Positions 1 to 11,025 of a stretch of 64,000 nucleotides of DNA are shown piece by piece; within the stretch, counting starts at the first letter, position 1; each line of letters opens with the position of its first letter. The position numbers and the translations under genes are program-made. Below the pieces are notes generated by a model. The model was given only the letters and a program-made list of their open reading frames with translations, had not been told where the DNA came from and did no database searches. The stretch is from NCBI RefSeq assembly GCF_000218685.1, contig NW_006763299.1, forward strand, positions 1,318,031 through 1,382,030, written 5' to 3'. The stretch comes from Serpula lacrymans var. lacrymans S7.9 (lineage: Eukaryota > Basidiomycota > Agaricomycetes > Boletales > Serpulaceae).

Positions 1-3000
1 GCCCATTGACAATTCACAACATAGTTTTCCACGAACTTCCAATCACGTCCATTATTCCATGAATACTGTGCCTCGGCGTGGCAGTGATCTCCCATTCCTT
101 CACATCCCACGTTTCCCGTCCAGATAATATAGTCTGATCTCGGCTGGAATCGTATAACCTCGGCGTGGAAGAAGTTTGGTGGAGATGGGGCATTCAGCTG
201 ATTCCAGGATCTTCCCGTGTCCGTAGTGTAGAAAAACTTGCGACTGTCGGTGAGGAGATACGCACGATCACTACTGTGGGTGTGCATGTAAATCGCCAAG
301 AAACGCTCCCCCTCGAACAGCTGGTCCCAGCTGTAACCCTCGTTACTGGACTGCCATACAGAATAATCTGAAAGTCGGACTAAGATAGTCTGCTATACAT
401 TTTAGAATGCAGATATGTTTCGTGATATTGTGCAACGTACCGAAGATTGTTTGAAATAGTGGTGTTGAATGATCTGCGCTGGAAACTCGAACTACACAAA
501 TATTAGTGAGGCATAGCTAACTGAAGTCCTTTAGCACATACGATTTGATTAATGATTTCGCCTTCTGCAGGTTGCGCTGAAAACCAAAGGTTAGTTAGCC
601 CCGTCCAACTTAACAATAACCATACCCAAAACGAAGGACATCGTATCCTAGATACTGGGTACGGGTAAAGCTGAACCAAAACTAACCTTCTGAACATTTT
701 TTAGATACAGGTTCGTCTTTCTTAATGCCTCTACTTCTGTCGCACGTATTACCGGGAATAAGTCGATAACCGGAAGACCCCAAATACGACTCTGTAGGAT
801 TGCCTGTTGTACACTGGGTACTTGGTATACTTTCCGGTCCCGACGGGACACACTTATCACCGCTCCGTACGAAATTGTAATCACTAAGTAGGTTAATGCT
901 GTCAGAAAAGAATCTGATCAAATACGAGTAATACTGACCATTCGAAATCAGCGTCCTCACAGGCGCAGTTCTCCTCGTGTTCAACGGGGTCATTGAACTT
1001 CTCACCCACATAACAATTTGCGTCAGGCTTTCGTCGGCGATACCATTGCTTTGAACATATGGTAAGGTATTTGCCACTTTATGATATGAGGTCTGGCCTA
1101 CCTTGTGACCCATGAGACATTCCTTGTCCCTGGCAGACCTTGCATACCACTTCTCAAAATCATCGTCGGAGCACTTCCGGTTTCTAGTAGCGGCAAAGTC
1201 GAGGAAAACTATAGCATAACGTCCCTGATCCGATTTCTGGTCTTGACGCGAAACCTGTCCCACTAAAATGAATTTTTGAGATGTCGAGTCAGAAACCGTT
1301 GTCAAACCCCTAGCCCGGAGGTTAATGCCGAAATCGTACGTCTTCCTAAAGTACAGGTCAACACTCTGGACAAATGAAACATGAGCCACGAGGAAGAGAT
1401 GCCTACCAATTCTTCCCCATGTCAGTCGAGTACTTGACTGAATTTGTTGATTCTTCGTCGTTGACCGCGACGATGATGCTGCCTTGGTCTCCAAATTCAT
1501 ACTTGTGCGCATCTCTCCGTATCATGTTCCAAGAAAGACCAGCATCAATGCTCAGGAATGTGTCGCATTCTTCATAAGGAAGGAGATATGGGCCAATGGA
1601 GCCCACGCCCATGACAAGCCCAGGCGCTGGAGATGAGAATATACGACCATAGTTATGCGAATTTGTGACTGAGTGGAGATGTAAAGAACATTGATCACTA
1701 TCTGAGGGGTCACATTTTATCCGTGCGCCATCAAAATCCGTCGAAGGTGCTCGAATCGGAGACCATGAACTCCCTGAGAATATATTAATATCAACTCAAA
1801 CTCATAATATCAACCTTAATTTATAGGACTTACCATCGTCAAGCGTTATCATTGACCTCAACCGCTTGGGTGCACGTTGTCGTTCGACGTCTTGTGCGTT
1901 GACAATGATATTAGAAATACCTACACCCTCAACACCATAGATGGTTTCGAAGTCCACGAATCCGAACTCGTTTCTGTTTGTATCCTTCAAACTCTCCACG
2001 AAAAACGTCCCATTCGAGTTACTAACGAATAAGGTACCGATGGTGCTCTGGTCTTGCAACATGACGTCCACTGCGAGAGAGTGTATGGTTGACTCAACAA
2101 TAGTATATGCATTTTCGCGAAGGCGGGCGCTTGAAGCGTGAGGGAAATGAGCTTGAGCCCACTCTCTGGTATTGACGGTGACATATAACAACATGTCGCC
2201 ATTATTTCCAGGGGATAGATCTTTCAATGCGACGACAGCGAATTTCGATACTATTGCAAAAGCCATCACTCCTCTGGCATTTCTACCAATCCCAAGGTCT
2301 TCAATTTTGTTTTCGCTCTGGAAGTAATCCGTACTAGAGAAAAGACGGCTAGATGACAAGGAGTGACTTCCGGTGGCCGATGCAGCATCAAATCCGACAC
2401 AATAAATGAGATTTTCATTTGCATCGTGCTTGAAATCTTTGCTGCTGTGGGCATATTGGCAGCGCGTGATATCAGGGCGGAGGGTTTTGGGTGTTGTATC
2501 GAATGCATCAGTAGTGTAAAATGCCTAAACACAATGTCAAGAATGGGATATATATCAGCTTACAAGAAATGTGACTCACATTGTCCTGGCAAGTTTCACC
2601 CCATCCCACCCGCTCACAGACAGTGCCATGGTAGATTATATGACCCCATTTCGCTGGGTCGGAATGGAAAGAAAGTGGGTTTCCGATGAAGCTAACTGCC
2701 GCCGGGACCTCGAACTGTCTCCATGTTCTTCCGCGGTCATCAGTCCGATAATGCGTAGTCCCTCCGGTCAATACAAAAGCCTATGGATGGGGAAACAGTC
2801 AGATCAGGCTGGAGACTGGCCTTGCCTAAAAAAGAGTGCGAAAACGGGACAATCATACTGCAACTAGAACCACGCGCCAGGAAGATTCGCAGTCATAGGG
2901 GGACAGTATTATGTCAAAAATACTGAAGGAAATTACTCACATAGTGGTTTTCGAAGGGATGTTCAATTAACATGCCTGCAGCGCCCGTCGGTATATCAGA

Positions 3001-3277
3001 AGCTCGTTCCCAACTTTTGCCCTCATCCTGGGACACATAGATGTTCCCTTCTGCAACATCATGCAGTACGGCGCTCTAAAAAGAAAATATAGAATACAAG
3101 CTCGTCAGAAGTCGACATTCAACTTACAGAAGTATCATCGAAAAAGAAAAGTTGCGCCGGGGAGTTGTCGAAATAAGAAACGTCGTGTTTTGGATCCTGA
3201 GCCTTTGTAAAGCCGATATATAACAGAAATGAAATGGTTGATAGTAAAAACGCAGCTGTCCTGTGCCAGGGAGCCAT
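1..3277 (-). CDS. VPS10: Vacuolar sorting receptor VPS10 (sortilin family), 5' part
   Basis: Type I membrane receptor that sorts hydrolases such as carboxypeptidase Y from late Golgi to vacuole. The chosen ATG (3277) gives a hydrophobic signal peptide ([16 protein letters not shown]); an in-frame ATG at 3385 would add a non-hydrophobic stretch. The first Vps10 domain spans about 3200-680 and carries Asp-box-like turns such as TDDRGRTW (about 2730), SIDAGLSW (about 1535) and STDMGKNW (about 1410), ending in a Cys-containing block with YRLIPGNTC (about 730). A second Vps10 domain starts at about 590 ([11 protein letters not shown]) and continues off the window with TTDTGRSW (about 205) and [20 protein letters not shown] near the edge. 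Two luminal Vps10 domains are the normal fungal layout. Introns are short; the one at about 508-557 is 50 bases. The transmembrane segment and tail lie outside the window, so the 3' end is missing. Confidence 0.93.
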
Positions 3278-3790
3278 TGTGGTAAGAGACACGTACTCTG
3301 TGCCCCGCGCAGCACCGTTGAGACGAATACCCTCTGACGTGTGGGACCAGCCACAACCGGATTGTTCCTTTTTCGGTGCCGACATGCCTGGTTTCTGCAG
3401 TGCATACTGGTCTGTTGAGATGGCAAGAACATACCAGGAGGCATGAAATCACTAGAATTTATCAAGCGCTATTCTGCGCCTTTAATCTACAGCCCTTGCA
3501 GCTCTATCACGAACAGGCCACAATGTTAAATCATTATAATTCATCCAAGCGTTATTTAATTTACTGCGATGAGTGATACGTTCGCTACCCTTGGGCTTTT
3601 GTGTCTCAAGAAAGCCATAAATCCATACGCATCTATCAATTCCTGATACAGACAACAATAGCAATAATACTTTGAGACTGAGCTGCTGTGCGTGTAATTA
3701 TATTCAGCGTCTCTTCATTGCTTCAAGTATGGAGCGAAATGGTGAAAGAGATAGCTAGGAATCTCACATTAGATTATCCCGCCCGCCGTG
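3278..3790. other. Intergenic: VPS10 upstream region and RPC25 3' flank
   Basis: This 513-base gap separates the VPS10 start from the RPC25 stop; both genes are on the minus strand. Several short overlapping frames exist on both strands, but none has recognisable protein features. I see no repeat or RNA gene. Confidence 0.5.
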
Positions 3791-4736
3791 TCATCCTTCT
3801 TCCATCAATTCTTCATCCACCTGTGCTGCTTTCCACCACGGAATCGGTCCCAAGCCCTGCTCTGCGATCGAGCACTAATAATGGTACAAATTTACACTTC
3901 TGCGAGTACGTACGATGCATAACGACTTACAATAACACTGTATGGTGCTCTGCGTACTTCTCTTTTCACGGCTACACCTTCAGAAGCTTTTGGTGGACCA
4001 GGCTCGTCGTCGTAAAATTCGTCCGCCTCGACCCGTACACGCACGATTTCACCCTGATCAATGTACATTCGGTCGGTAGTGATAGATTCGAGAAGTTCGT
4101 GAGGAGTTGTGGCCTCAGAATCAGGGAGCCAGAAGTGTGCGCGTTCGTTCGAATCACTGGATGTAAAGGCGTTGAACCAATGTTTGGGTATAATAGAGCT
4201 GAGCGAGAGAAACACACAGAGCAGATGGTTGCGGTAGATAGGACAAGGGAATATACATGTCATCGAAAAATCCTACACTCACTGCAACGATGTTAATGTA
4301 TAGCTTCTTTGAAAGTATGAAAAGGAATGGACCTACATCTTATCCCGTCTTCATCAGAAGATTTTACTTTCGCTAGTATAACTTCTGAAGCGAAAGGGCG
4401 GAACACCACCATGCGAAATATCACTTTTGAAATGTGAACATTGACTATTGTGTCATTCTCGACAATATGCTCACCCTTGTACCATAGACAGCCATCTCCA
4501 TATCTCACTTTTCCTTCCGAGGCCTCTGTAAGATCGAACACGCAGATACACATCCCTACGTCGTGCAACACGCGATTTGCATACTTTTTGTTTATTTCAG
4601 ATATAAGGGCTTGCTCGGGCAGCACACCAAAGTTTGCTGGTAGGATGGCGATGGTATCCTAACGACAGTGCCAGTGAATCAAAGATGATCATAATTTTGT
4701 TTATTTTCTCACTTTGATGATAGAGAGAACAAACAT
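3791..4736 (-). CDS. RPC25: DNA-directed RNA polymerase III subunit RPC25/RPC8
   Basis: Subunit of the Pol III stalk (partner of RPC17), equivalent to Rpb7 of Pol II; it acts in initiation at tRNA and 5S genes. The reading needs five exons. The first is tiny, encoding MFVLSIIK (4736-4713), and a 54-base intron (4659-4712) follows. Next come the N-terminal Rpb7-like domain with NKKYANRVLHDVG, KVIFRMVVFRPF and VKSSDEDGIR, then SVGFFDDMYIP after an intron at about 4282-4346, and the OB-fold part with YIDQGEIVRVRVEADEFYDD. The last exon encodes SIAEQGLGPIPWW and ends EELMEEG. These blocks match the family over its whole length, so the gene looks complete. It is divergent from the RIM2-like gene across a 336-base shared upstream region. 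Exon joins were inferred by keeping the frame open and the family blocks in order. Confidence 0.9.
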
Positions 4737-5072
4737 GCTATAGCTGGAATGTCAATTGTACATGAATGGTTAGCCTTCTCACTTGTAGCTCACATATAGA
4801 TGAAACACAAACTGACCTGGCTGTCCATGGACAGAATTATTGTAGACTGAGGACTGTGACGGTTCGGATTCGAAAAGTAACAGGGGTTATCTTATCTGTT
4901 TGGCACGTGACCGCAATTTTTGAAAAAAAAACCACGACGCCCCTTGTTGCTCCCAAGAACCATTACTAGCAGTACACGGAAGCTTACAGTCCTTTGGTCT
5001 TGCATTGTCTGATCCATTTTTACCAGTCGCTCTGTGGACTTGTTTTTCCATTATATCACATAGGAACATACT
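4737..5072. promoter_or_regulatory. Divergent promoter RPC25 / RIM2 with CACGTG box
   Basis: This 336-base region lies between the start codons of two divergent genes, so it should carry both promoters. It contains a palindromic CACGTG at 4904-4909, the core of E-box/Cbf1-type bHLH sites, and a run of A after it. The role of the box is inferred from position only. Confidence 0.5.
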
Positions 5073-6323
5073 ATGTCAGGTGCGCCGCCAACGTCCACGA
5101 ACCCAACAGCTACCACTAGCCTACTTCCTGCAAAATCATGGCAGCATTTCGTAGCCGGAGGGTATGTCCAACCGTGTCGCTTTTTTATTCAATACTAATG
5201 TTTATTCTTGGATAAATCAATAGACTAGGTGGAATGTGCGGCGCCATCGTTACGAGCCCATTCGATGTCGTCAAAACGCGACTGCAATCAAGTCTGTTTA
5301 GAGAAAAACATGCGTCTGTCGGTGTCGTCGGTGGTGGAGTAGCAGCACTTCCACAAAGACCAACAGGCCTCCTATGGAATTTTGTAGAGACAGGACACAT
5401 CCTCCGGTAAGTTAATATCAGCCTTATCATAGTGAGCTTTCGTCACTCTCAAGTGTTCTATTCCTTTTTATTCCTTTTCAAACTTATCAAGAGATATATA
5501 CCGCGATGAATCTCCTCAGGCATTGTTCAAAGGTCTCGGTCCCACTCTTGTTGGCGTGATCCCTGCTCGGTCAATCAATTTTTTCACCTACGGCAATGGC
5601 AAACACATCATAGCCAATAACTTCAACAATGGCCAAGAAAACTCCTATGTCCATCTCTCTGCAGCTGCTATCGCCGGGATCATAACTGGGACTGCAACGA
5701 ATCCAATATGGGTCGTGAAGACACGTTTGCAACTCTCAGCGTCGCAACGGCGGCACCCCCTTTCAGCAGGGAGCACTCTGACTACGACAAATACTTCACC
5801 AACGCGCTTCTTTGGTGGTAGCTGGGCCATGATCAAAATGATCTCACGAGAGGAGGGCATAAGAGGATTCTATAAGGGCCTTAGTGCCAGCTATTTGGGT
5901 GTGACTGAGGGGACAATTCAATGGGTGCTTTATGAGCGTTTGAAGAAACTTTCAGCGAGCACGGAGGGACAAGGCGGAGTTCAAGAATGGGCGGGAATGC
6001 TTGGCAGTGCAGGTACAGCGAAATGTGTCGCAAGTCTTATCACCTATCCACATGAGGTACTTCGATTTTGCTCAATTTATATTATTTCTTTCGAGGCAGT
6101 TTGCTTATACTCCTTATAGGTTTTGAGGACACGATTACGCCAACCACGAGTAAACGGTGTTGTGAAGTACACAGGTCTTTTGCAAACTCTGCGGCTTGTC
6201 ATCGCTGAGGAAGGTGCTCGATCGCTATACGGTGGTCTTAGCGCACATTTAATGCGCGTCGTTCCAAATGCGGCAGTGATGTACTCAATATATGAAGGTA
6301 TCCTTCGATGGGGAAAGGAATAA
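5073..6323 (+). CDS. RIM2: Mitochondrial pyrimidine nucleotide carrier (RIM2/SLC25A33-36 type)
   Basis: Inner mitochondrial membrane carrier expected to exchange pyrimidine (deoxy)nucleotides between cytosol and matrix. Three mitochondrial-carrier repeats are visible, each with its signature: SPFDVVKTRLQ (about 5260), NPIWVVKTRLQ (about 5702) and YPHEVLRTRLR (about 6045-6135, split by an intron). The tryptophan in the second signature and the block SINFFTYGNGK after the first repeat are typical of the RIM2 branch rather than of other carriers. The start MSGAPPTSTNPT is the first ATG after the shared promoter; introns follow at about 5163-5222, 5409-5511 and 6056-6119. The last exon ends ILRWGKE. 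The gene is convergent with the amidotransferase gene downstream, another mitochondrial function. It appears complete. Confidence 0.9.
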
Positions 6324-6650
6324 AGTCTCCGTCAGAACACATCAAGCTACCTGGGTTTGTCAGGCTTTCAGGTATGGCTGGAATTTATTGCCCCCCGTTA
6401 GATATATGGTACTTTTATTCTCATAACTCATCACTCACCGTTCATCATACATATTTTGAAATTACCAGTACATTACATTTTCACACCACAATCTATGTCC
6501 ACCGCAGCACATGTATACTAGCCTCGCATTACTGTCTACCTCACTGCTCAAACCCCCCACTTACTTGCTTTCGTTGTGTCACGATTTCATTTAATATAGA
6601 GCTAATAAACACCTCACTAATTACATTATTTTACGTTGCATTGTCCAAAA
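6324..6650. other. Convergent intergenic spacer
   Basis: This spacer of 327 bases lies between two stop codons facing each other and is AT-rich. I see only 3' flank and no gene. Confidence 0.5.
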
Positions 6651-8673
6651 TTATACCTGCGCATGTATGTGTTCGATGGCTCGACCCATTCGTAGCACGA
6701 TATCATCGGCACCCCACTGTCCGACGATACTCGCACCAATTGGCCACCCATCCGACGCGGATCCTGCAGGGACGCTGAGAGCCGGTAGTCCTGCCAGGGA
6801 AGCAGGTACAGTCAGAATGTCTTGCAAATACGCGTCTAACCCAAAAGCCGAGTCTCTTGCGTGGCCTCCGGTAGAAAGTGGAAGCAGAGGGGCTGTGCGT
6901 ATGGCCGAGGGGTGCAAGAGTACGTCGACACCCTCGGCGTTTGATCTAGAAACAGAAGATAATGCAGACGGCATGCGGAACACCCGGTCGAAATCCGCTT
7001 GAATCAACCTGCGAACACGTTGCGCTTGAAGAAAATAATTATCGAAAGCACTGAGGAAACGATTAAGGCCTATCCGTCATCGAGTAAAGAAATCGTACTA
7101 ACTCGGCTGTAAGCGCGTACGTTCCCAGTAAGATACGTTTTTGCACCTCGCCACCAAAGCCTGCAGAGCGAGTGTGAGCATATACGGAGCTCGCTTTTGA
7201 TCTATCTGTACCAGGGGGTAGGCTCCCCTGTTTCCCTAACAGACACCGTCTCAGCAGAAGTATACAACATAGGGAGAAATCAATTTTACCATACTCCACG
7301 CCATCGTACCGCGCAAGGTTACTTGAGGCCTCGGCACTGGCGATGACGTAGTATGCACTGAGGGCATATGGCGTCGAAGGTAGCGTCACAGGGACAATTG
7401 AGGCTCCAAGTAATCGTAGGGAAGATATGATCTTTCGTATGGGGTATAGAATTGTAGGATCTAATTCAGTGGGGAAATATTCCTAGAATACGATATCCAA
7501 ACAATGAGACAGCATCGAAGAAATAGGAATGGACAGCTCACTTGGGGTATACCGATTCGAAGACCTGACATAGAGAACTTTCCATTTACGGTGTCCAAGG
7601 ACGGAAGATAAGCTTCAGATAGCTCAAAAGATTTCTGCCGACTATCTGGTGTTGCAGAAGTGGGATCCTTGGGGTCGTACGACGATATAGTACCTATATC
7701 AGAAGAATACATCGACTCACGAGTTGACACATATAAAAGCAGATCTAACCGAATATGTTCTTGACCGCGTCCACGCTCTTCGCCAATACCCCGACGCAGT
7801 CCAAGCTATCGGCGAACGACACAACACCCCACCTACTTATAAGACCGTAGGAAGGCTTTAATCCTACTACCCCACAGTAAGAGGCTGGGAGTCGTACTGA
7901 GCCTCCGGTATCTGTAGCCAAAGCACTGTGCTTGGAATATCATAGTGAAAGTTGGTCAAATATGTCTGGGTATTGGGTATAGCTCACGCGTAACACATGC
8001 CAGCGGCTACTGCAGCAGCACTTCCGCCTGAGCTGCCTCCAGCTGATCGTCTCTCTCGGTCGATCCATGAACATTCTTCTGCACCCGGTACTTGAAATGG
8101 GTTAACGACAGGTCCGTGGGCTGAGTATATGTTCAAGGACCTGGCAACAATAGAACCAGCCATCTTAATTAATAATCACGAGGAGTAAGTTAGAAAAGGC
8201 ATACCCCATCCCAAATTCGTCGCAGTTAGCCTTCCCTACTATGTCGGCTCCTGCTTTTCGTAGTATCTCTACTACAGTCGCGTCGTATGGAGATGTAAAC
8301 TCTGTTTCAAATACGATTTAGCGGTCTACAGTTTCTGATGGACTAAGGAGCTACCGTATAACACCTCCGAAGAGCACGTCGTTGGAGATGATGAAGTACA
8401 GATGTTATCCTTCACTGCAACTGCGACGCCCTGTAAAGATGACGTCTCTCCACTGTCTCGCTGGGGTTCTGGTTGAGAAATGTGGACCAGTGCATTGACG
8501 CTGTCGTTTTTCGCTTGAATGGTGTCCCTCCAAGACGGATTTGATGTTCTGCCGAAAGCAGAAGCGTGAAAAGAGAGCCCTCTCAAATTAAGACATGTTT
8601 TTAAGAGATAAGGACGGCCTAGAAGCATTGCCAGTTGCAAATGCGCACTCGGGGGTGTCCGAGTGGAAAGCAA
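6651..8673 (-). CDS. HER2: Glutamyl-tRNA(Gln) amidotransferase subunit A, mitochondrial
   Basis: Amidase-signature enzyme that hydrolyses glutamine so that Glu-tRNA(Gln) can be converted to Gln-tRNA(Gln) in mitochondria, working with GatB and a third fungal subunit. The catalytic lysine block [11 protein letters not shown] (about 8405) and the serine-rich block [16 protein letters not shown] (about 8000-8045) supply the Ser-cisSer-Lys triad. Between them sits [20 protein letters not shown] with [10 protein letters not shown] (about 8215-8310). The C-terminal exon carries [19 protein letters not shown] and ends IEHIHAQV. The N-terminus is basic and hydroxylated, as in a mitochondrial presequence. 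Two in-frame ATGs are possible: 8673 (used here) and 8628, which starts [10 protein letters not shown]. Several introns interrupt the gene. A general amidase is the alternative, but the [10 protein letters not shown] block favours GatA. Confidence 0.87.
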
Positions 8674-8862
8674 TTACAGTGTTTATTTGCGATTATTTAC
8701 CAAAGGCCTGTGAATCAAACATGGTCAAGTACGCCCTTCTCAGTTTCCGGACTGAATGAACCATCGAACTCTGAGTTGTTGATCTGAGTCGCGATGATAT
8801 ATCTACTTAGTATCGTTATTTATCAGGATCCGGATATACAGGTTAGTTCTGCTAGTGTATGA

Positions 8863-10548
8863 CTATTCCTGTTTCCGAAATTTGCCCTGCATCCACACAC
8901 GGTACATTTTTAGCTGGCGCTTGCGGTTCACGAGAAGCCGTCGATCGATGCCAAGTTGCTCGATTGCGAAAAGGGGGTGTGGGGGGCAATGCGCAAGTGG
9001 ATGAAGCAAATTTGGGTGGACGTCTGTTGAATTATATGAGCTACTAGAAGGCAAAGCCGATGCGGCGGAAATTGCTGGTGGCGATGATGGGATTGGTGAA
9101 CAGCCTGATATAGTTTGAGGTAACGAGCTTGAAAGAATTAGGGTCGATCCTTCTGAGTACCCGTCTGCATCGCTGGTTATTTCTGCCGCTACCTGAGCTT
9201 CGTCCGTGATCTTCTGAGCAGGTGATACCCGTGAGCCGGTGAATATTAGTGCGAGTTCGTCTGAAGGCTCGCCATGAGCCGTAGTAAATTATCATGGGTT
9301 TAAGATACTACAGAGACATACCTATCTCAAAGAAGTATACGCGAGTCTTATCCCCTCGAATGTAAAAATTGTCATCTAGGAGGCGCCCGGACTTGAATCG
9401 TAGCTGGGTCAGGTCATATCGACCGTAATCCCGAAACAGAACTAATCCCCCCGGTTTCAACATCTGCAAATATGATGTATAAACTACACTACTCTTGTTC
9501 CGCGAACGATAATCGCTTACTTTGTGTATATTGGCCACTGCTTTACCCCATTCATCCGGGTGAAGTGCGCTAAGCACGAATACCAAGATCACTATGTCTA
9601 CACTCCCTGCTTCTACGCCTGGGGGAAGCGATTCTAGGGACGACAAGTCCCATACAGCTGCTTGGATCGACCCTACTGGTGGGGAAGTATACATGGGGTT
9701 GTTCTTTGGGTGATCCCCGTTAATATGATCATGCAGTGAAACAATGTTGTTAACCGACCTGCACTACCTTCACCGCATGGGATGAAAAATCATAAGCTCG
9801 AATGGTGAGATTTGGATTTTTGTTTGCGGAGAGCAGAGGGAAAGCAGCGTTCCCCGCACCTTCCAATCGCTTCAATCAATGCAAATAGTTACCTGGGGCA
9901 ACCAACTTACCGCATCCGATCTCACACAAAGTGATCGCGCCTGCCTAGCTTTCATGTAGAGTAGAGTTTGTCTGTGTAACCCTTTTGCGATTACTATATG
10001 CTGGCGTACCTCGGGCTCTGCAACAGCTAGCAATTCAGGAAACTCGAGATGTAGCCTGTGCTGACATCTCCATCACTGAGTCTCCAAGGTTGAAATATAT
10101 TGGAGGGACCGACCATTTTCTGTTCCTGAAAAAGTTATCTGCGTTGGTCTTGTAGAAATTGTCCCTGTAGAAACGAAGGATCAAGAAATGCGAGGTGATC
10201 AAAAGTTGATGATCATATATACCAGTGCTTTGCCGGCTTTTGGTTGTACTTTATCTTTTCTGCTTCTGGTACGGGGGCCTGCCGTTGTCTTGCCAGTGAT
10301 GCAGCAATCGACTCTGCCTGATCCTCAGGTGGTGGTACATGATCCCAGGCATTTTGCGACCATACTTCAGTTTCGTCCTTGAGAAATCTATCGATGGGAA
10401 TATATATATACCACACGTATCGTGTAATTTAGCATGACTCTCACCTAGAACCGAAGGGGGGTTTCTCTGCGGTAACATCGTGTACTGAAGACGTCAGCTT
10501 GGGTATACGCTCCGGTTGACCTAGTGAATTGCTATCCGAGTTCTTCAT
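8863..10548 (-). CDS. TRM140: tRNA N3-methylcytidine methyltransferase, METTL2/TRM140 type
   Basis: SAM-dependent enzyme expected to form 3-methylcytidine at position 32 of the anticodon loop of certain tRNAs. The start at 10548 (MKNSDSNSLG) leads through an intron into PPFGSRFLKDETEVWSQNAW, the family's N-terminal hallmark, then KPAKHWDNFYKTNADNFF across the next intron. The SAM-binding motif GAGNAAFPLLSANKNPN is at about 9820-9870, followed by AYDFSSHAV. The central block holds IVILVFVLSALHPDEW, LKPGGLVLFRDYGRYD and LLDDNFYIRGDKTRVYFFE (9308-9600). The C-terminus, after an acidic/serine linker, is RRLLVNRKRQLKMYRVWMQG and ends at 8863. All core blocks are present, so the enzyme should be active. 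It shares a divergent upstream region with the Rho GEF. Confidence 0.92.
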
Positions 10549-11025
10549 CACGTCGTACCAGCGCTGATTCGAAACCTCAAGTTGCACTGGCTGGTATTAG
10601 ATAGTTACAGGTTTGATCCAGTTATCACAAAAATAGATAACGATATTTTTACCTTGGTCGAAGGGTCTGCTGGTTGCAATCCGGAAAACGTGAAGGACCT
10701 GGTGATGGCCTCGTGTTTATTGAATTACGAGACCACTGGCGGATGCGAGTGTAAGTATAGAGGAGGTATGCGAAAATACGGACCATGGCGATGCCGAGAT
10801 ACGCTGTGGGAAATGGTTACCCAAAGTAGATTTTATCCTAGTACGAGTTGCGACGGCCAAACTGTGCACAGCTCAGTAACCTTAGCTGCAGCTCTATACG
10901 CTGGCTCATTATCCTTTACCCTTCGTACATTTCATTTCTTGCATTCATCGTTCGGTTTTCGTATACAGCCTGGTGAAACATTCTGAAGGAAATCTGGTTC
11001 AAATCTAGCCCTTGGTTGGGTCATC
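10549..11025. promoter_or_regulatory. Divergent promoter TRM140 / Rho GEF
   Basis: This 477-base region separates the two start codons. It has no CACGTG box, unlike the other four divergent promoters in the window. A 134-codon open frame (10582-10986, plus) crosses most of it but shows no family features, so I treat it as chance. Confidence 0.45.

Noticed and set aside
1..3277. Two Vps10 domains read as a tandem gene duplication
   Set aside because: Two luminal Vps10 domains in one protein are the normal layout of fungal VPS10.
10582..10986. 134-codon open frame on the plus strand between TRM140 and the Rho GEF
   Set aside because: It lies in a divergent promoter, has no recognisable motifs, and its composition looks random.
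10991..11012. tRNA B-box-like sequence GGTTCAAATCT
   Set aside because: No pairing T-arm stem, A-box or acceptor stem around it.
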